From the NCBI RefSeq assembly GCF_001941625.1, contig NZ_CP016076.1:2170001-2234000 (forward strand): a stretch of DNA of 64,000 nt, in the 5' to 3' direction. Position 1 is the first letter of the stretch. Every line of letters begins with the position of its first letter. The DNA comes from Actinoalloteichus fjordicus. GTDB lineage: Bacteria; Actinomycetota; Actinomycetes; Mycobacteriales; Pseudonocardiaceae. Positions 40,861-49,915 of this stretch are shown here, in pieces. A program made the position numbers and the translations under genes. The notes under the pieces are model-generated. The model had not been told where the DNA came from and searched no databases. It saw only the letters and a list, made by a program, of their open reading frames with translations.

Positions 40861-41442
40861 TCACTGACCCAGCCGTCCGTCGATGCGCTCGCGCAACAGG
40901 TCGACGTGACCCATGTGCCGGGCGTACTCCTCGATCATCCCGACCAGCACCTCCCGCAGCGACATCGCCCCGCCGCCGCTGCCGTGCTGATTCAAGGGGT
41001 CGTCGCCGGTGACGTCGAGACTCGGCGCCTCGGCGACCAGCCGCACGGCGAAGTCCACTTCGCTCCGCCAGGCGTCCCACGCCTCCGCGACGACCTGCGG
41101 ATCGGCCACGGCGCCGTTGAAATCACCGTCGCGATCGGTCTCGGTGCAGAACAGCCGGGGAGCGTCCTGCCCGGCCAGCATCTTCCGGAACGTCGCCCGC
41201 TCGATCTCCGCCAGATGTCGCACCAGCCCGAGGAGCGACATCGTCGACGGTTCGACGGCGCGGCGTGCCATGGCCTCGGCATCGAGACCAGCGCATTTCA
41301 TCTCCAGCGTGAGTCGCTGAGCGCGCAGGGACTCGACCAGCGTGGTGCGCTCATCGCCCAGCCTCGGACGGTGCTCCCGAGGGTCGTCGTCAGACGGCCT
41401 GCCGTCGGCGGTGAACATGTCGGCGCGTCGGGTCGCGGTCAT
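40861..41442 (-). CDS. DinB family protein (DUF664)
   Basis: About 193 residues; four-helix DinB-like metal-binding fold. DUF664 signatures: TTLVESLRAQRLTLEMKCAG, STMSLLGLVRHLAEIERATF with a metal His, VDFAVRLVAEAPSLD and VGMIEEYARHMGHVDLLRE with two more His/Asp ligands. Members act in mycothiol- or bacillithiol-linked chemistry or as unknown hydrolases; no role can be assigned. ATG 41442 chosen; an ATG at 41418 is possible. Confidence 0.88.
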   Translation of the reverse strand: MTATRRADMFTADGRPSDDDPREHRPRLGDERTTLVESLRAQRLTLEMKCAGLDAEAMARRAVEPSTMSLLGLVRHLAEIERATFRKMLAGQDAPRLFCTETDRDGDFNGAVADPQVVAEAWDAWRSEVDFAVRLVAEAPSLDVTGDDPLNQHGSGGGAMSLREVLVGMIEEYARHMGHVDLLRERIDGRLGQ

Positions 41443-41574
41443 GGCCGCCATCCTCGGCACAGCGCGGGGCGACGGCAACGGATTTTCGACGCCTCGGCCG
41501 ACGAGACGGGACGGGAAGCCCTCGACGCCGATCACAAACCGGTTCTACCCCTGGCACCTGCCTGGTTTTTCGCT

Positions 41575-41603
41575 TTCGAGCGTGACCCTCCTGCCGGTAT
41601 CGT
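41575..41603 (+). promoter_or_regulatory. Candidate promoter of toxin cassette
   Basis: TTCGAG (41575-41580), 17-base spacer, TATCGT (41598-41603) in a locally AT-rich patch, 34 bases before the ATG at 41638. Fits a vegetative sigma-70-type promoter; assigned by eye. Confidence 0.3.
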
Positions 41604-41637
41604 CACTCTTCGAGTTCACGCGATGACGGAGGGCGTC

Positions 41638-41889
41638 ATGTCGGTGCCTGCGTTGCAGGGAGAGCTACTCGGATTGACCCGGCGCCTGGCGATGTTCCCG
41701 TCCGGGCCGCTGACCGAGGCCGGCACGCGGGCCGTGGGGGCGCTGGCTCGTGTTCTCGCGAACAGCGACGCGAGCGCGGCAGCCGACGCGCTGCGGCGGC
41801 TGCGACTGGCGGGGATCGGCGTGGAGGAGTGCGCGGCAGGTGTTCGGGAGACCGCCCATGCCCTGACCGCTTATCGGGGAATGGTGTAG
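41638..41889 (+). CDS. Small helical protein of toxin cassette
   Basis: 83 residues, all-helical by eye: LQGELLGLTRRLAMFPSG, TEAGTRAVGALARVLANSDA, DALRRLRLAGIGVEECA, then VRETAHALTAYRG. No WXG motif, but the size and helical hairpin look resemble carrier or chaperone proteins that accompany type VII or polymorphic toxins. Start chosen at ATG 41638 after GGAGGG; ATG 41623 is an alternative. The next ATG follows its stop directly. Not recognised as a named family. Confidence 0.6.
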   Translation: MSVPALQGELLGLTRRLAMFPSGPLTEAGTRAVGALARVLANSDASAAADALRRLRLAGIGVEECAAGVRETAHALTAYRGMV

Positions 41890-42552
41890 ATGTCCGAGCT
41901 GGCGGCCGCGTTGGCCGCCGTGCAGGCCGAGTTGCCGGTGGCCGAGGCCCTGGCGGAGGCCGACCGGTTGGACGAGATCCTTCGCGAGGTCGCCGTGCTG
42001 GCGGGCGAGTCCCGTAATCCCCTGGTGACCGAGGCTCGCGATCGACTCCGACACGCCCGCGACACGCTGCGCCGCACGGCGGGCCATTGGGGCGCGGCAG
42101 GCAGCCACCTCGATGAGTACGTGATCGACGTCCTCGGGCTGGTCCCGCTCGGCTCGGCGGCTCCTGCCGGGCCCCCGGTCGATCCGACCACCGTGGACCG
42201 GGCCACACCGCCGGGCTGGCCCGACGAGCCGACCAGGGTCAGCACGCAGAAGCAGGCCCGGCACGTGCTGGGGACCCGGGAGTATGCGTCGCGGAAGAAC
42301 GGACCGAAGGGCGAGTCGGCGTTCTTCGACGTCGATTCCGCTCATCGACTCAGCCGAGAAGCCTGGGACAGGGGTCATCCGATCGATAAGGACCGGACTT
42401 ATGTGCGTGAGCACGACTTCGGTCACCCCGTGGGCGTGGACGGGTATGGGCGCTTTCAGAACCGAGTGCGCTCCCACCTTGACCACAAGGGGCGGCTGCA
42501 CGGACATCCCTGTGGCCCCGGAACTAGTCGACGACCTGAGGACCTGACATGA
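41890..42552 (+). CDS. Putative polymorphic toxin, RNase-like C-terminus
   Basis: 220 residues in two parts. Residues 1-80 are helical (AAVQAELPVAEALAEADRLD and on through RDTLRRTAGHWGAAGSH) and would be the delivery or pairing region. After a Pro-rich linker, the last ~95 residues hold KQARHVLGTREYASRKNGPK, REHDFGHPVGVDGYGRFQNR and RVRSHLDHKGRLHGHPCGP. The spacing K-x-x-H-x-x-G-T, then FGxxxG, then H..KG..HG.P resembles BECR-fold RNase toxins (polymorphic toxin type 50-like). The stop overlaps the next gene (ATGA). Function is inferred from architecture; no signal peptide is seen. Confidence 0.65.
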   Translation: MSELAAALAAVQAELPVAEALAEADRLDEILREVAVLAGESRNPLVTEARDRLRHARDTLRRTAGHWGAAGSHLDEYVIDVLGLVPLGSAAPAGPPVDPTTVDRATPPGWPDEPTRVSTQKQARHVLGTREYASRKNGPKGESAFFDVDSAHRLSREAWDRGHPIDKDRTYVREHDFGHPVGVDGYGRFQNRVRSHLDHKGRLHGHPCGPGTSRRPEDLT

Positions 42553-43064
42553 CCGAGCCCGACATCGTCGCCTTCATCACCGAGGCCTATGGCGGCGACC
42601 TCGCTGATCCCGATTACGTCTTCGTCGATCGGCAGCTGGAACGGCGGCCCTACGATGCGGTCTTTCAGCAGATCCGGGAGCTCGATTCCGTACTGGTCAA
42701 GGAATCATGGACTGACCCCAACTATCAGGTCTCCTTCGGATGCAGGATCACTGTCGAGGAGCGGTCCTGGGCTCTGGAGCTCTCGATGCTGGGCCCCCTC
42801 GCCGTATTCGCGCGGACGGGAAACCGTCGATGGGAACGGCTGCTCTACCCGGATGAGGACGATCTTCAGCCCGTCGAGCGGCAGATATTCGACATCCTCG
42901 GCAAGCACGGCATCACGTTTCCGAGCCGGGAGACCCTGGAACACCACCTGGACATGACCCTGTGGATCACCGACCCCGAGAACGTCCGCGTCTATCACGC
43001 GCTGTTCTCCGATGAGGATTTCGTCCCGTGGCAGTTCTCGCCGCTGTACCAAGGAGATTTCTGA
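42549..43064 (+). CDS. Putative immunity protein
   Basis: 171 residues, acidic, no membrane segment and no signal peptide. Text such as YDAVFQQIRELDSVLVKESW, VSFGCRITVEERSWALELSM, GPLAVFARTGNRRWERLL and VYHALFSDEDFVPWQFSPL is soluble alpha/beta. The ATG overlaps the stop of the putative toxin, and acidic partners in this position are normally the cognate immunity protein. Codon use is less GC-biased than in the flanking his genes, fitting horizontal transfer. No named immunity family was recognised. Confidence 0.65.
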   Translation: MTEPDIVAFITEAYGGDLADPDYVFVDRQLERRPYDAVFQQIRELDSVLVKESWTDPNYQVSFGCRITVEERSWALELSMLGPLAVFARTGNRRWERLLYPDEDDLQPVERQIFDILGKHGITFPSRETLEHHLDMTLWITDPENVRVYHALFSDEDFVPWQFSPLYQGDF

Positions 43065-43121
43065 TCGTGCCTGCCCGGCCAACGGCGGAGCCGTCGGTGA
43101 ACGGCCCCGCCGCGCTGCCGT

Positions 43122-44288
43122 TCAGCCCCGCGTGCTGCCTGCCGTCTCCCGACCGCTCACCCGCCGCCGAGGCAGATACGGGCCCGCCTGGTAGGAGCTT
43201 CGCAGCGCGTAGCGGACGACGAACTCCTTGAACCGGGCGGCGGTGCGCCCGGTGAGCACCCGTTCCTTCGGGCCGTCCACGGCGTCGACGAACTGGACCA
43301 GTCCGTCGGCGCGGCCCAGGCTGATGCACTGGATGAGGTACCGGAACCGGAACGGCCGGGGCGTGCGGCCCGCCAGCCGGGCGGCGATGGAGTCCGCCGC
43401 GTGCTGGCCGATCGGCTTGGCGGTCGCGCAGGCCATCCGCAGTTCCCGACCGCCGGGGAGGCGGACCGTCGCGGCGTCGCCGACGGCGTAGACCTCCGGG
43501 TGCGAGGTCGAGCGCATCGTGTCGTCGACGAGGACCCGCCCCGTCGCGTCGACGGCCAGCCCGGCCCGCGCGGCGAGGTCCGGGACGCCGAATCCCGTGG
43601 CCCACACCGTGCTGTCGGTGTCGACGGTCTCGCCGTCGGCCAGCACGAGCGAGGACGCCCGCACCTCGGCGACCCTGGCACCGGTCCGCACCTCGATGCC
43701 GAGCCGGTCGAACACCCGTCGCAGATGCGCCCGACCCTTGTCGGACAGCCTCGGGCCCACCATCGTCCCGACGAGCAGCCGCACCCGGAGACCCGGATGA
43801 GTCTCGGCCAGCTCGGTCGCCGCCTCGATCCCGGTCAGACCGCCGCCGACCACCGTGACCGTGCCGCGTCGGTCGGCGAGGTCGAGCACCCTCGAGTGCA
43901 GCCCGCGTGCCTCGGTCAGCGCCGCGACGCTCTCGGCGTGTTCGGCGACGCCGGGAACGCCGGCGCCGGAGTCGGCGACGCTGCCCAGGGCGTACACCAG
44001 GGTGTCGTAGCCGAGTGTCTCGTCATCGATCCGAAGCTCGCGGCGCTGCGGGTCGATCGACTCCACCCGCCCGATCTTGAGGTCGATGCCGCTGCCGCGC
44101 ATCAGGTCCGCCAGCGCGTGCTCGCCGACCGCCGCCCCGGAGGCCACCTGGTGCAGTCGCACGCGTTCCACGAAGTTCGGCCTCGCGTTGACCAGCACCA
44201 CCTCGACGTCGCGCACCTGCCGCGCCACCCGCGCCGCCGCCGTGAGCCCCGCATAGCCCGCACCGATGATCACGATTCGCTGAGTCAT
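43122..44288 (-). CDS. NAD(P)/FAD-dependent oxidoreductase (NDH-2-like)
   Basis: 388 residues, two-dinucleotide-binding-domain flavoprotein related to type II NADH dehydrogenases. FAD motif IVIIGAGYAGLTAAARVA at the N-terminus, NAD motif VTVVGGGLTGIEAATELA in the middle, and the second FAD motif EVYAVGDAATVRLPGG. Motif ACATAKPIGQHAADSIA follows. No C-terminal membrane helix is evident. ATG 44288 with AAGGGGA upstream. Downstream of the ECF41 sigma gene on the same strand, a typical pairing in which the sigma factor controls an oxidoreductase. Confidence 0.88.
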   Translation of the reverse strand: MTQRIVIIGAGYAGLTAAARVARQVRDVEVVLVNARPNFVERVRLHQVASGAAVGEHALADLMRGSGIDLKIGRVESIDPQRRELRIDDETLGYDTLVYALGSVADSGAGVPGVAEHAESVAALTEARGLHSRVLDLADRRGTVTVVGGGLTGIEAATELAETHPGLRVRLLVGTMVGPRLSDKGRAHLRRVFDRLGIEVRTGARVAEVRASSLVLADGETVDTDSTVWATGFGVPDLAARAGLAVDATGRVLVDDTMRSTSHPEVYAVGDAATVRLPGGRELRMACATAKPIGQHAADSIAARLAGRTPRPFRFRYLIQCISLGRADGLVQFVDAVDGPKERVLTGRTAARFKEFVVRYALRSSYQAGPYLPRRRVSGRETAGSTRG

Positions 44289-44370
44289 CGTCGTCCCCTT
44301 CCACCGTGGTCCGTCGACTCCTGAACCAGGCGGTCGGGTCATTGCTGACAGCTCGGGGCCGTGACGGTGG

Positions 44371-45270
44371 TCACGCCAGCTGGGCGGAGAGAAAGGCCAG
44401 CTTGTCGGGGTTGACGACCGTGTGGAGGGCCTCGACGCGACCGTCCACGACGTGCAGCACGACGGCCATGACGAGCTGCTCGGCGATGGAGCCGAGGATG
44501 GCGGGCTGCCCGTTGATCTCGGCCACGACGGTCCTGGTGCCCGGGCCGCCCTTGCGCATCCAGCCCACGAGCAGCCGGGCAACGCGGTCGGACCCGAGAA
44601 CGGGCCTGCGGGCCGCATTGGCCTTGCCGCCGCCGTCGGACCAGGACACGACGTCGGCGGCCAGCATGCTCGCCAGCCCGGCGACGTCCTGGCCTTGCGC
44701 GGCCTCGAGGAAGCGCTGGGCGATCCGACGTCCCTCCTCGGGCGCGGCCTCGAACCGAGGTCGATCGCGCGCCACCCGTTCGCGGGCCCGGTGGTAGAGC
44801 TGCTGACAGTTCGCCTCGGTGACGCCGAGGACGCCTGCGATCTCGCGGTGGCCGTACTGGAAGGCCTCTCGGAGCACGAACACCGCCCGTTCCGGCGGGG
44901 TGAGCCGTTCCAGCAGCACGAGGAAGGCCATCGACACCGACTCGCGCTGCTCCACGGTGTCCAGCGGTCCCAGCGCGGAGTCCTCGGTGATCACGGGTTC
45001 CGGGAGCCACGGCCCGACGTAGCTCTCGCGGCGGGCGCGGGCCGAGGTGAGGCGATTGAGACAGAGGTTGGTCAGCACCGTCGTCAGCCAGGCGGCCGGT
45101 TCGCGGACGGCGCCGCGCTCGGCGTCGTTCCAGCGGAGGAACGCGTCCTGCACGGCGTCCTCGGCCTCGCCCGCCGAGCCGAGCATCCGATAGGCGATGC
45201 CGAACAGCCGAGTGCGGTGCGTCTCGAACTCGTGCAGCTCCTCGGAGGTGACCGGCACACCGACGATCAT
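44371..45270 (-). CDS. ECF41-type RNA polymerase sigma factor (SigJ-like)
   Basis: 299 residues. Sigma region 2 (FETHRTRLFGIAYRMLGSAG, EAEDAVQDAFLRW) and region 4 (PPERAVFVLREAFQYGHREI, GVLGVTEANCQQLYHRARERV) are followed by a ~100-residue SnoaL-like C-terminal domain that replaces an anti-sigma factor. The two ECF41 hallmarks are present: DGGGK in VVSWSDGGGKANAA and NPDKL in VVNPDKLAFL near the C-terminus. ATG 45270 chosen. ECF41 factors usually transcribe a neighbouring oxidoreductase; here the NDH-2-like gene lies 82 bases downstream. Confidence 0.92.
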   Translation of the reverse strand: MIVGVPVTSEELHEFETHRTRLFGIAYRMLGSAGEAEDAVQDAFLRWNDAERGAVREPAAWLTTVLTNLCLNRLTSARARRESYVGPWLPEPVITEDSALGPLDTVEQRESVSMAFLVLLERLTPPERAVFVLREAFQYGHREIAGVLGVTEANCQQLYHRARERVARDRPRFEAAPEEGRRIAQRFLEAAQGQDVAGLASMLAADVVSWSDGGGKANAARRPVLGSDRVARLLVGWMRKGGPGTRTVVAEINGQPAILGSIAEQLVMAVVLHVVDGRVEALHTVVNPDKLAFLSAQLA

Positions 45271-45472
45271 ACGGTCCGGAACCCGGCTCGGGACGAGGTG
45301 ATTCGTGGGCCGTTCGCTGCTCACGGGCCCGCGGCGCCCGGCAGTCGCACCCGGTGCGTCGTCGATCGTCCACGACCGCCGACCTGCCGGGATCGTCGTT
45401 CGTTTACGCTGGTGGGAGGTGTGAACGGGCGGCCTGGCCGTCCTGGTGAGACGAGCAGCGAGGAGACGGCCG

Positions 45473-46072
45473 ATGAGCCGGTCGGCAAGGGTGGAACGCA
45501 TCACCAGGGAGTCCTCGGTGACCGTCGAGATCGATCTCGACGGAACCGGGCAGGTCGAGATCGACACCGGGGTCCCGTTCTACGACCACATGCTCACGGC
45601 GTTGGGCAGCCACGGGTCCTTCGACCTGAGCGTGGCGGCGCGCGGCGACGTGGAGATCGACGCCCACCACACGGTGGAGGACGTCGCGATCGTCCTCGGG
45701 CAGACGCTGCGACAGGCCCTGGGCGACAAGGCAGGCATCCGCCGCTTCGGGGACTCCTGGATTCCGATGGACGAGACGCTGGCCCACGCCGCCGTCGACC
45801 TGTCGGGGCGGCCCTACTGCGTGCACGTCGGCGAGCCGGAGGCGTTCAACACCTTCACGATCGGCGGCAACTACCCCTTCGTGCTCAATCGGCACGTCTT
45901 CGACTCCCTGGCCTTCCACGCCCAGATCGCCCTGCACGTGCGGGTGATCCACGGCCGCGACCCGCACCACATCACCGAGGCCCAGTTCAAGGCGGTCGCC
46001 AGGGCGCTGCGGGCCGCCGCCGAGCCGGACCCGAGGGTCACCGGCGTGCCGTCCACGAAGGGCACCCTCTGA
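45473..46072 (+). CDS. hisB: Imidazoleglycerol-phosphate dehydratase
   Basis: Manganese enzyme that dehydrates imidazoleglycerol phosphate to imidazoleacetol phosphate. 199 residues, monofunctional (no phosphatase domain). Metal-binding repeats: [42 protein letters not shown]-like [14 protein letters not shown], and [20 protein letters not shown] 45473 with AGGAG seven bases upstream. Separated from hisC by 4.7 kb; a short membrane-protein gene follows. Confidence 0.96.
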   Translation: MSRSARVERITRESSVTVEIDLDGTGQVEIDTGVPFYDHMLTALGSHGSFDLSVAARGDVEIDAHHTVEDVAIVLGQTLRQALGDKAGIRRFGDSWIPMDETLAHAAVDLSGRPYCVHVGEPEAFNTFTIGGNYPFVLNRHVFDSLAFHAQIALHVRVIHGRDPHHITEAQFKAVARALRAAAEPDPRVTGVPSTKGTL

Positions 46073-46147
46073 CCAGGCGATGTGCTCTGGGTAGCCTCGT
46101 CCGGCCAGGTGAGGACGGCGGCGAGGCCGCACGACGAGAGGTGTCCG

Positions 46148-46303
46148 GTGGACGGTGACTGGGTGTGGCTGCTCCTGCTCGGAGTGACCGGCTTCCTGCT
46201 GGGCGGGGTGATCTCGCTCTGGAAGACCGCGAAGACGTTCGCGATCCTGCTGCTGGTCGCCGCGCTCCTCGCGGGCACGGCGACGGTCCTCTGGCTGATC
46301 TGA
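46148..46303 (+). CDS. Small two-helix membrane protein
   Basis: 51 residues from GTG 46148: VDGDWVWLLLLGVTGFLLGG, a short polar turn (WKTAKT), then FAILLLVAALLAGTATVLW. A tiny integral membrane protein between hisB and hisH is frequent in actinobacteria; function unknown. It lies 75 bases after hisB on the same strand. Confidence 0.6.
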   Translation: MDGDWVWLLLLGVTGFLLGGVISLWKTAKTFAILLLVAALLAGTATVLWLI

Positions 46304-46546
46304 TCCGCACCGCGCCCGGCGGCGACCCGCTGCCGCCCGAGGCCGTCACGGTCTCGGCGGCGGGCGACTGATCTCGGTGTCGGCTGCTCGGGAGGTGCTC
46401 GTTTCGCTCGGGCCGTCGACTGTTGAGTCACGCGGCCGGACGTCCGCCTGCGAACGACGGCCTTCTCGGCGCAGTGGCCGACCCGATCGCGGGCTCAGCG
46501 CTCCCGGCGGACGATCCCGACCTGCCGAGGTGCTCGGCGCGCGTCG

Positions 46547-47008
46547 TCAGCGACCGCCCTCCGACGTCGGCTGCAGGCCGGTGGCGCCCGAGCCGAGATC
46601 GGCCAGCTGGTCGTCGGTGTTGTGCAGCGAACAGGACCTCAGCGACAGACAGCCGCAGCCGATGCAGGAGGCCAGTCGGTCCCGAAGCCGTTGCATCCCG
46701 TCGATCCTGGCCTCCAGCTCCTCCTGCCAGGACGAGGACAACCGGGCCCAGTGCGCCTTCGTCGGGCTGGTGTCGGCCGGGAGCGTGGCCAGGGCGTCGG
46801 CGATGCGGTCCAGGCTCATGCCGACGCGCTGCGCCGCGCGAATGAAGGCCAGTCGTCGGAGGACGGTGCGAGGATAACGTCGCTGGTTGCCGCCGGTCCG
46901 CTCCGAGGAGATCAGCCCGCGCTGCTCGTAGAACCGCAGCGCCGTGTGGGGAACCCCGCTTCGCGTCGCGACCTCGCCGATGGTCAACTGATCGCGGAGT
47001 CGGGACAT
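46547..47008 (-). CDS. soxR: Redox-sensitive activator SoxR
   Basis: MerR-family regulator of 153 residues. N-terminal winged HTH: LTIGEVATRSGVPHTALRFY, EQRGLISSERTGGNQRRYPR. A dimerisation helix leads to the [2Fe-2S] cluster motif CIGCGCLSLRSC, diagnostic of SoxR, followed by a short tail. In actinomycetes SoxR responds to redox-active metabolites and activates oxidoreductase or efflux genes. No soxS is expected. It is on the minus strand within the his region, divergent from hisH. Confidence 0.94.
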   Translation of the reverse strand: MSRLRDQLTIGEVATRSGVPHTALRFYEQRGLISSERTGGNQRRYPRTVLRRLAFIRAAQRVGMSLDRIADALATLPADTSPTKAHWARLSSSWQEELEARIDGMQRLRDRLASCIGCGCLSLRSCSLHNTDDQLADLGSGATGLQPTSEGGR

Positions 47009-47306
47009 GAGCCAAGCATAGCCAAAGCTCTACCTACGTCGAAGTATCGACGATCACTGCGCGTCGTGTCCTCGGTCTGCCGCCCCGCGGGCCGCCCCAC
47101 TCGTCGGGGGTCGATGGCCGCCGGGCTGCCGGGTGCCGTTCCTCTCCGAGGGTCGGTCGTCGCTCTGGTGCGGCTGTCGTGATCCGCTCGAGCCACCCTC
47201 GCCCGGCCGGGCGTTGCTCGGCCCCGGCCGCACTCCGGAGTGCTGTGGACCAGAGGACGCGGGGGAGCGCGGAACCGAGGTGGACGCCCTCGGTAGCCTG
47301 GGTTTC

Positions 47307-47939
47307 GTGGCAGACGTCGTCGTGCTCGACTACGGGTCGGGAAACCTGCGGTCCGCTGAGCGGGCCTTGCAACGGGTCGGCGCCACCGTCGAGGTGACCT
47401 CGGACCCGGACGCGGCCCTGGCGGCCGACGGGCTGGTGGTGCCCGGTGTCGGCGCGTTCGCGGCCTGCATGGCGGGCCTGCGTGCGGTGCGCGGCGACAA
47501 GATCATCGACGATCGGCTGGCAGGCGGACGCCCGGTGCTGGGAATCTGCGTCGGGATGCAGGTGCTCTTCGAGCGTGGCGTGGAGCACGGCGAGGAGGCG
47601 CAGGGCTGTGGGCAGTGGCCGGGCACGGTCGACCGCCTGGAGGCCGACGTGCTCCCGCACATGGGCTGGAACACCGTCCGGCCGCCCGCGCAGAGCAGAC
47701 TGTTCGCCGGCCTGGACGCCGACGCCCGCTTCTACTTCGTGCACTCCTACGCAGCGAGGTCCTGGACGCTGGAGCCGACCCCGCCGTTCCTGCCGCCTCA
47801 GGTGACCTGGGCCGTGCACGGCAAGGAGTTCGTGGCGGCCGTGGAGAACGGCCCGTTGTGGGCGACGCAGTTCCACCCGGAGAAGTCGGGCGACGCGGGC
47901 GCCGCGCTGCTGTCGAACTGGTTGGAGACGTTGCGGTGA
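47307..47939 (+). CDS. hisH: Imidazole glycerol phosphate synthase, HisH subunit
   Basis: Glutamine amidotransferase subunit that feeds ammonia to HisF. 210 residues. Oxyanion and nucleophile: [15 protein letters not shown] with the catalytic Cys; the catalytic His/Glu pair is in [14 protein letters not shown]-terminal [18 protein letters not shown] is typical. GTG 47307 chosen. Stop overlaps a small membrane-protein gene (GTGA). Its partner hisF is 4 kb downstream rather than adjacent. Confidence 0.95.
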   Translation: MADVVVLDYGSGNLRSAERALQRVGATVEVTSDPDAALAADGLVVPGVGAFAACMAGLRAVRGDKIIDDRLAGGRPVLGICVGMQVLFERGVEHGEEAQGCGQWPGTVDRLEADVLPHMGWNTVRPPAQSRLFAGLDADARFYFVHSYAARSWTLEPTPPFLPPQVTWAVHGKEFVAAVENGPLWATQFHPEKSGDAGAALLSNWLETLR

Positions 47940-48145
47940 GCAGGCCTCGGCGGTACGGCATGGTGCGACGCGGCGGCGGCACCCGGCTGATCGCGGTGCT
48001 GGTGATCATCGCGCTCGTGGGCGGGGCCGGACAGTCGGTGCTCGTCGGCTTCGGACTCTCCGGCTGGACGGCGCTGGCAGTGCTGGTCGCCGTGCTCGGC
48101 ATCCCCGCCGTGGTGATCCTGCGCGGGGATCAGGGGGAGCGCTGA
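47936..48145 (+). CDS. Small membrane protein coupled to hisH
   Basis: 69 residues. Basic N-terminus ([16 protein letters not shown]) then two helices, [20 protein letters not shown] and [19 protein letters not shown], ending RGDQGER. The GTG overlaps the hisH stop. No family recognised. The CRISPR array begins 376 bases downstream. Confidence 0.65.
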   Translation: MSRPRRYGMVRRGGGTRLIAVLVIIALVGGAGQSVLVGFGLSGWTALAVLVAVLGIPAVVILRGDQGER

Positions 48146-48521
48146 GGGGCGGCCGGCGTCTCTCTCTGCGCCCGTGCGCTGTGAGGTTCGCTGACTGACC
48201 GCTTCCGCGCCACCGCCGCACGCTCGTCGCCGCCCGCGCGTCGCACCGCAGGAGACCGGCTGCCGCTGTCCCGTCGCCGGGTGGTCCGTGGGCCGCCGAA
48301 CCCGGCACGCCATCGCGCCGGGCAGGGCTGCCCGGCAGGCCAGCTCAGACGTCGTGCGCGGCCGAATACTCGCGGCCCAGATCCCATCCGATGTCGGCCA
48401 CACGGCTGCCTCGGCGGAGGGCTACGCAACGCTGAAGTATGGTGACCCCATGTGCTCGTCCCCTGCCGCAGAAGTGCATCACAAAGGGATAACGCGCTTC
48501 TAAAGGCCCAGTTCGCGAAGG

Positions 48522-48791
48522 GTCCTCCCCGCGCAGGCGGGGGTGAGCCGTTTGTCCAGCGTGCGCTGCCGGCTGAGCGCGAGTCCTCCCCGCGCAGGCG
48601 GGGGTGAGCCGCTGACTGACCTACCTGTCAGCGAATTGATTCCGTCCTCCCCGCGCAGGCGGGGGTGAGCCGGACGTGCCGGGGGACGTGCCGTTTCCCC
48701 AGGGTCCGCCCTGCGCAAGCGGGGTGAGCCAGTGCGCCGTCGTCGGTTTCGACGACGTGGACGTCCTCCCTGCGCAAGCGGGGGTGAGCCG
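48522..48791 (+). CRISPR. Orphan type I-E CRISPR array, five repeats
   Basis: Five direct repeats at 48522-48550, 48583-48611, 48644-48672, 48704-48731 and 48763-48791. Repeats 1-3 are identical 29-mers beginning GTCCTCCCCGCGCAGG and ending GGTGAGCCG, the type I-E actinobacterial form with a GC-rich hairpin. Repeat 4 is 28 bases with several changes, repeat 5 carries CTGCGCAAG instead of CCGCGCAGG. The four spacers are 32, 32, 31 and 31 bases and all different. Decay at the right end puts the leader on the left, where an AT-richer stretch (48470-48515) precedes repeat 1. No cas gene is in the window. The last repeat ends 75 bases before hisA. Confidence 0.93.
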
Positions 48792-48866
48792 GTGATCTCA
48801 CCCGCCCCATCCCACACCCCTCGGCAGCCCGCCGCCCGGCGGACGTGCCCCGATACAGTGCACCCC

Positions 48867-49598
48867 GTGACTTTCACCCTGCTTCCCGCCGTCGACGTCG
48901 CAGCCGGTCAGGCAGTCCGCCTGGTCCAGGGCGAGGCGGGCACCGAGACCATGTACGGCTCGCCGCTGGACGCGGCCCTTGCCTGGCAGCGCGACGGTGC
49001 CGAGTGGGTCCATCTGGTCGACCTCGACGCCGCGTTCGGTCGGGGCACCAATCGGGAGCTGCTCGCGGAGGTCGTCGGCCGCCTGGATGTGAAGGTCGAG
49101 CTGTCGGGGGGCATCCGCGACGACGAGTCGTTGGCGGCGGCCCTGGCCACCGGATGCAGCCGGGTGAACCTGGGCACGGCGGCGCTGGAGGACCCCGTCT
49201 GGTGCGCGAAGGTCGTCGCGGAGCACGGGGACGCGGTCGCCGTCGGGCTCGACGTCCGCATCACCGAGCAGGGGCATCGCCTCGCCGCGCGGGGCTGGAC
49301 CAGCGACGGCGGCGATCTCTGGGAGGTCCTCACCCGCCTGGACGCGGACGGCTGCGCGCGTTATGTCGTGACCGACGTCGGCAAGGACGGCACGCTGCGC
49401 GGGCCGAATCTCGATCTGCTGCGCGCGGTCTGTGCCCGCACCGAGGCACCGGTCATCGCCTCCGGCGGCGTGTCGAGCATCGCCGACCTCCAGGCGCTCG
49501 CCGAGCTGGCCCCCGCCGGGCTGGAAGGCTCCATCGTCGGCAAGGCGCTGTACGCGGGCGCCTTCACCCTGCCCGACGCACTGGCCGCCGTGCGCTGA
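48867..49598 (+). CDS. hisA: Phosphoribosyl isomerase HisA/PriA
   Basis: TIM-barrel isomerase of 243 residues. N-terminal [19 protein letters not shown] with the catalytic base Asp; the second catalytic Asp is in [16 protein letters not shown]; phosphate motifs are [12 protein letters not shown] and [11 protein letters not shown]. In actinobacteria this protein is usually PriA, which also does the TrpF step. No trpF lies in the trp cluster at the window's end, supporting that. GTG 48867 chosen. A CRISPR array sits directly upstream. Confidence 0.93.
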   Translation: MTFTLLPAVDVAAGQAVRLVQGEAGTETMYGSPLDAALAWQRDGAEWVHLVDLDAAFGRGTNRELLAEVVGRLDVKVELSGGIRDDESLAAALATGCSRVNLGTAALEDPVWCAKVVAEHGDAVAVGLDVRITEQGHRLAARGWTSDGGDLWEVLTRLDADGCARYVVTDVGKDGTLRGPNLDLLRAVCARTEAPVIASGGVSSIADLQALAELAPAGLEGSIVGKALYAGAFTLPDALAAVR

Positions 49599-49915
49599 CG
49601 CCGGAGACCGCGTCGAGGCCCACCACGGTCAGTTCGCGGCCGTGGATGAATTGGATGGTGCAGGACGTCACCCGATGCGGTTCGGTCTGCGGGGTCTCGG
49701 CTGGCAGGACACCGAGCGTCCTGGAGACCGAATCAGGGCCGCCGACGTGCCTGTCTCGGCCCGATCTCGTCATCGGCCCACCACAACGTGTCTGCCGAGG
49801 GCTAGGTGACCTGCGCGGCCCGGTCACCGAGCTCGGGCGCGTCGTCGTGGGCGTTTTCTGGGACAGCGCCGCCGTGCCGCCTCGCCGGAACCGCTGCCGC
49901 GAGCCCCAGGCCTCC
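49599..49915. other. 317-bp spacer between hisA and CPBP gene
   Basis: Convergent intergenic region. A weak pairing of CCACGGT with CCGTGG near 49625-49645 could form a small hairpin. No gene or clear terminator seen. Confidence 0.35.

Noticed and set aside
45404-46132. Minus-strand open frame of about 240 codons across hisB
   Set aside because: Exact antisense of a convincing hisB gene, with His/Arg/Gly-rich translation.
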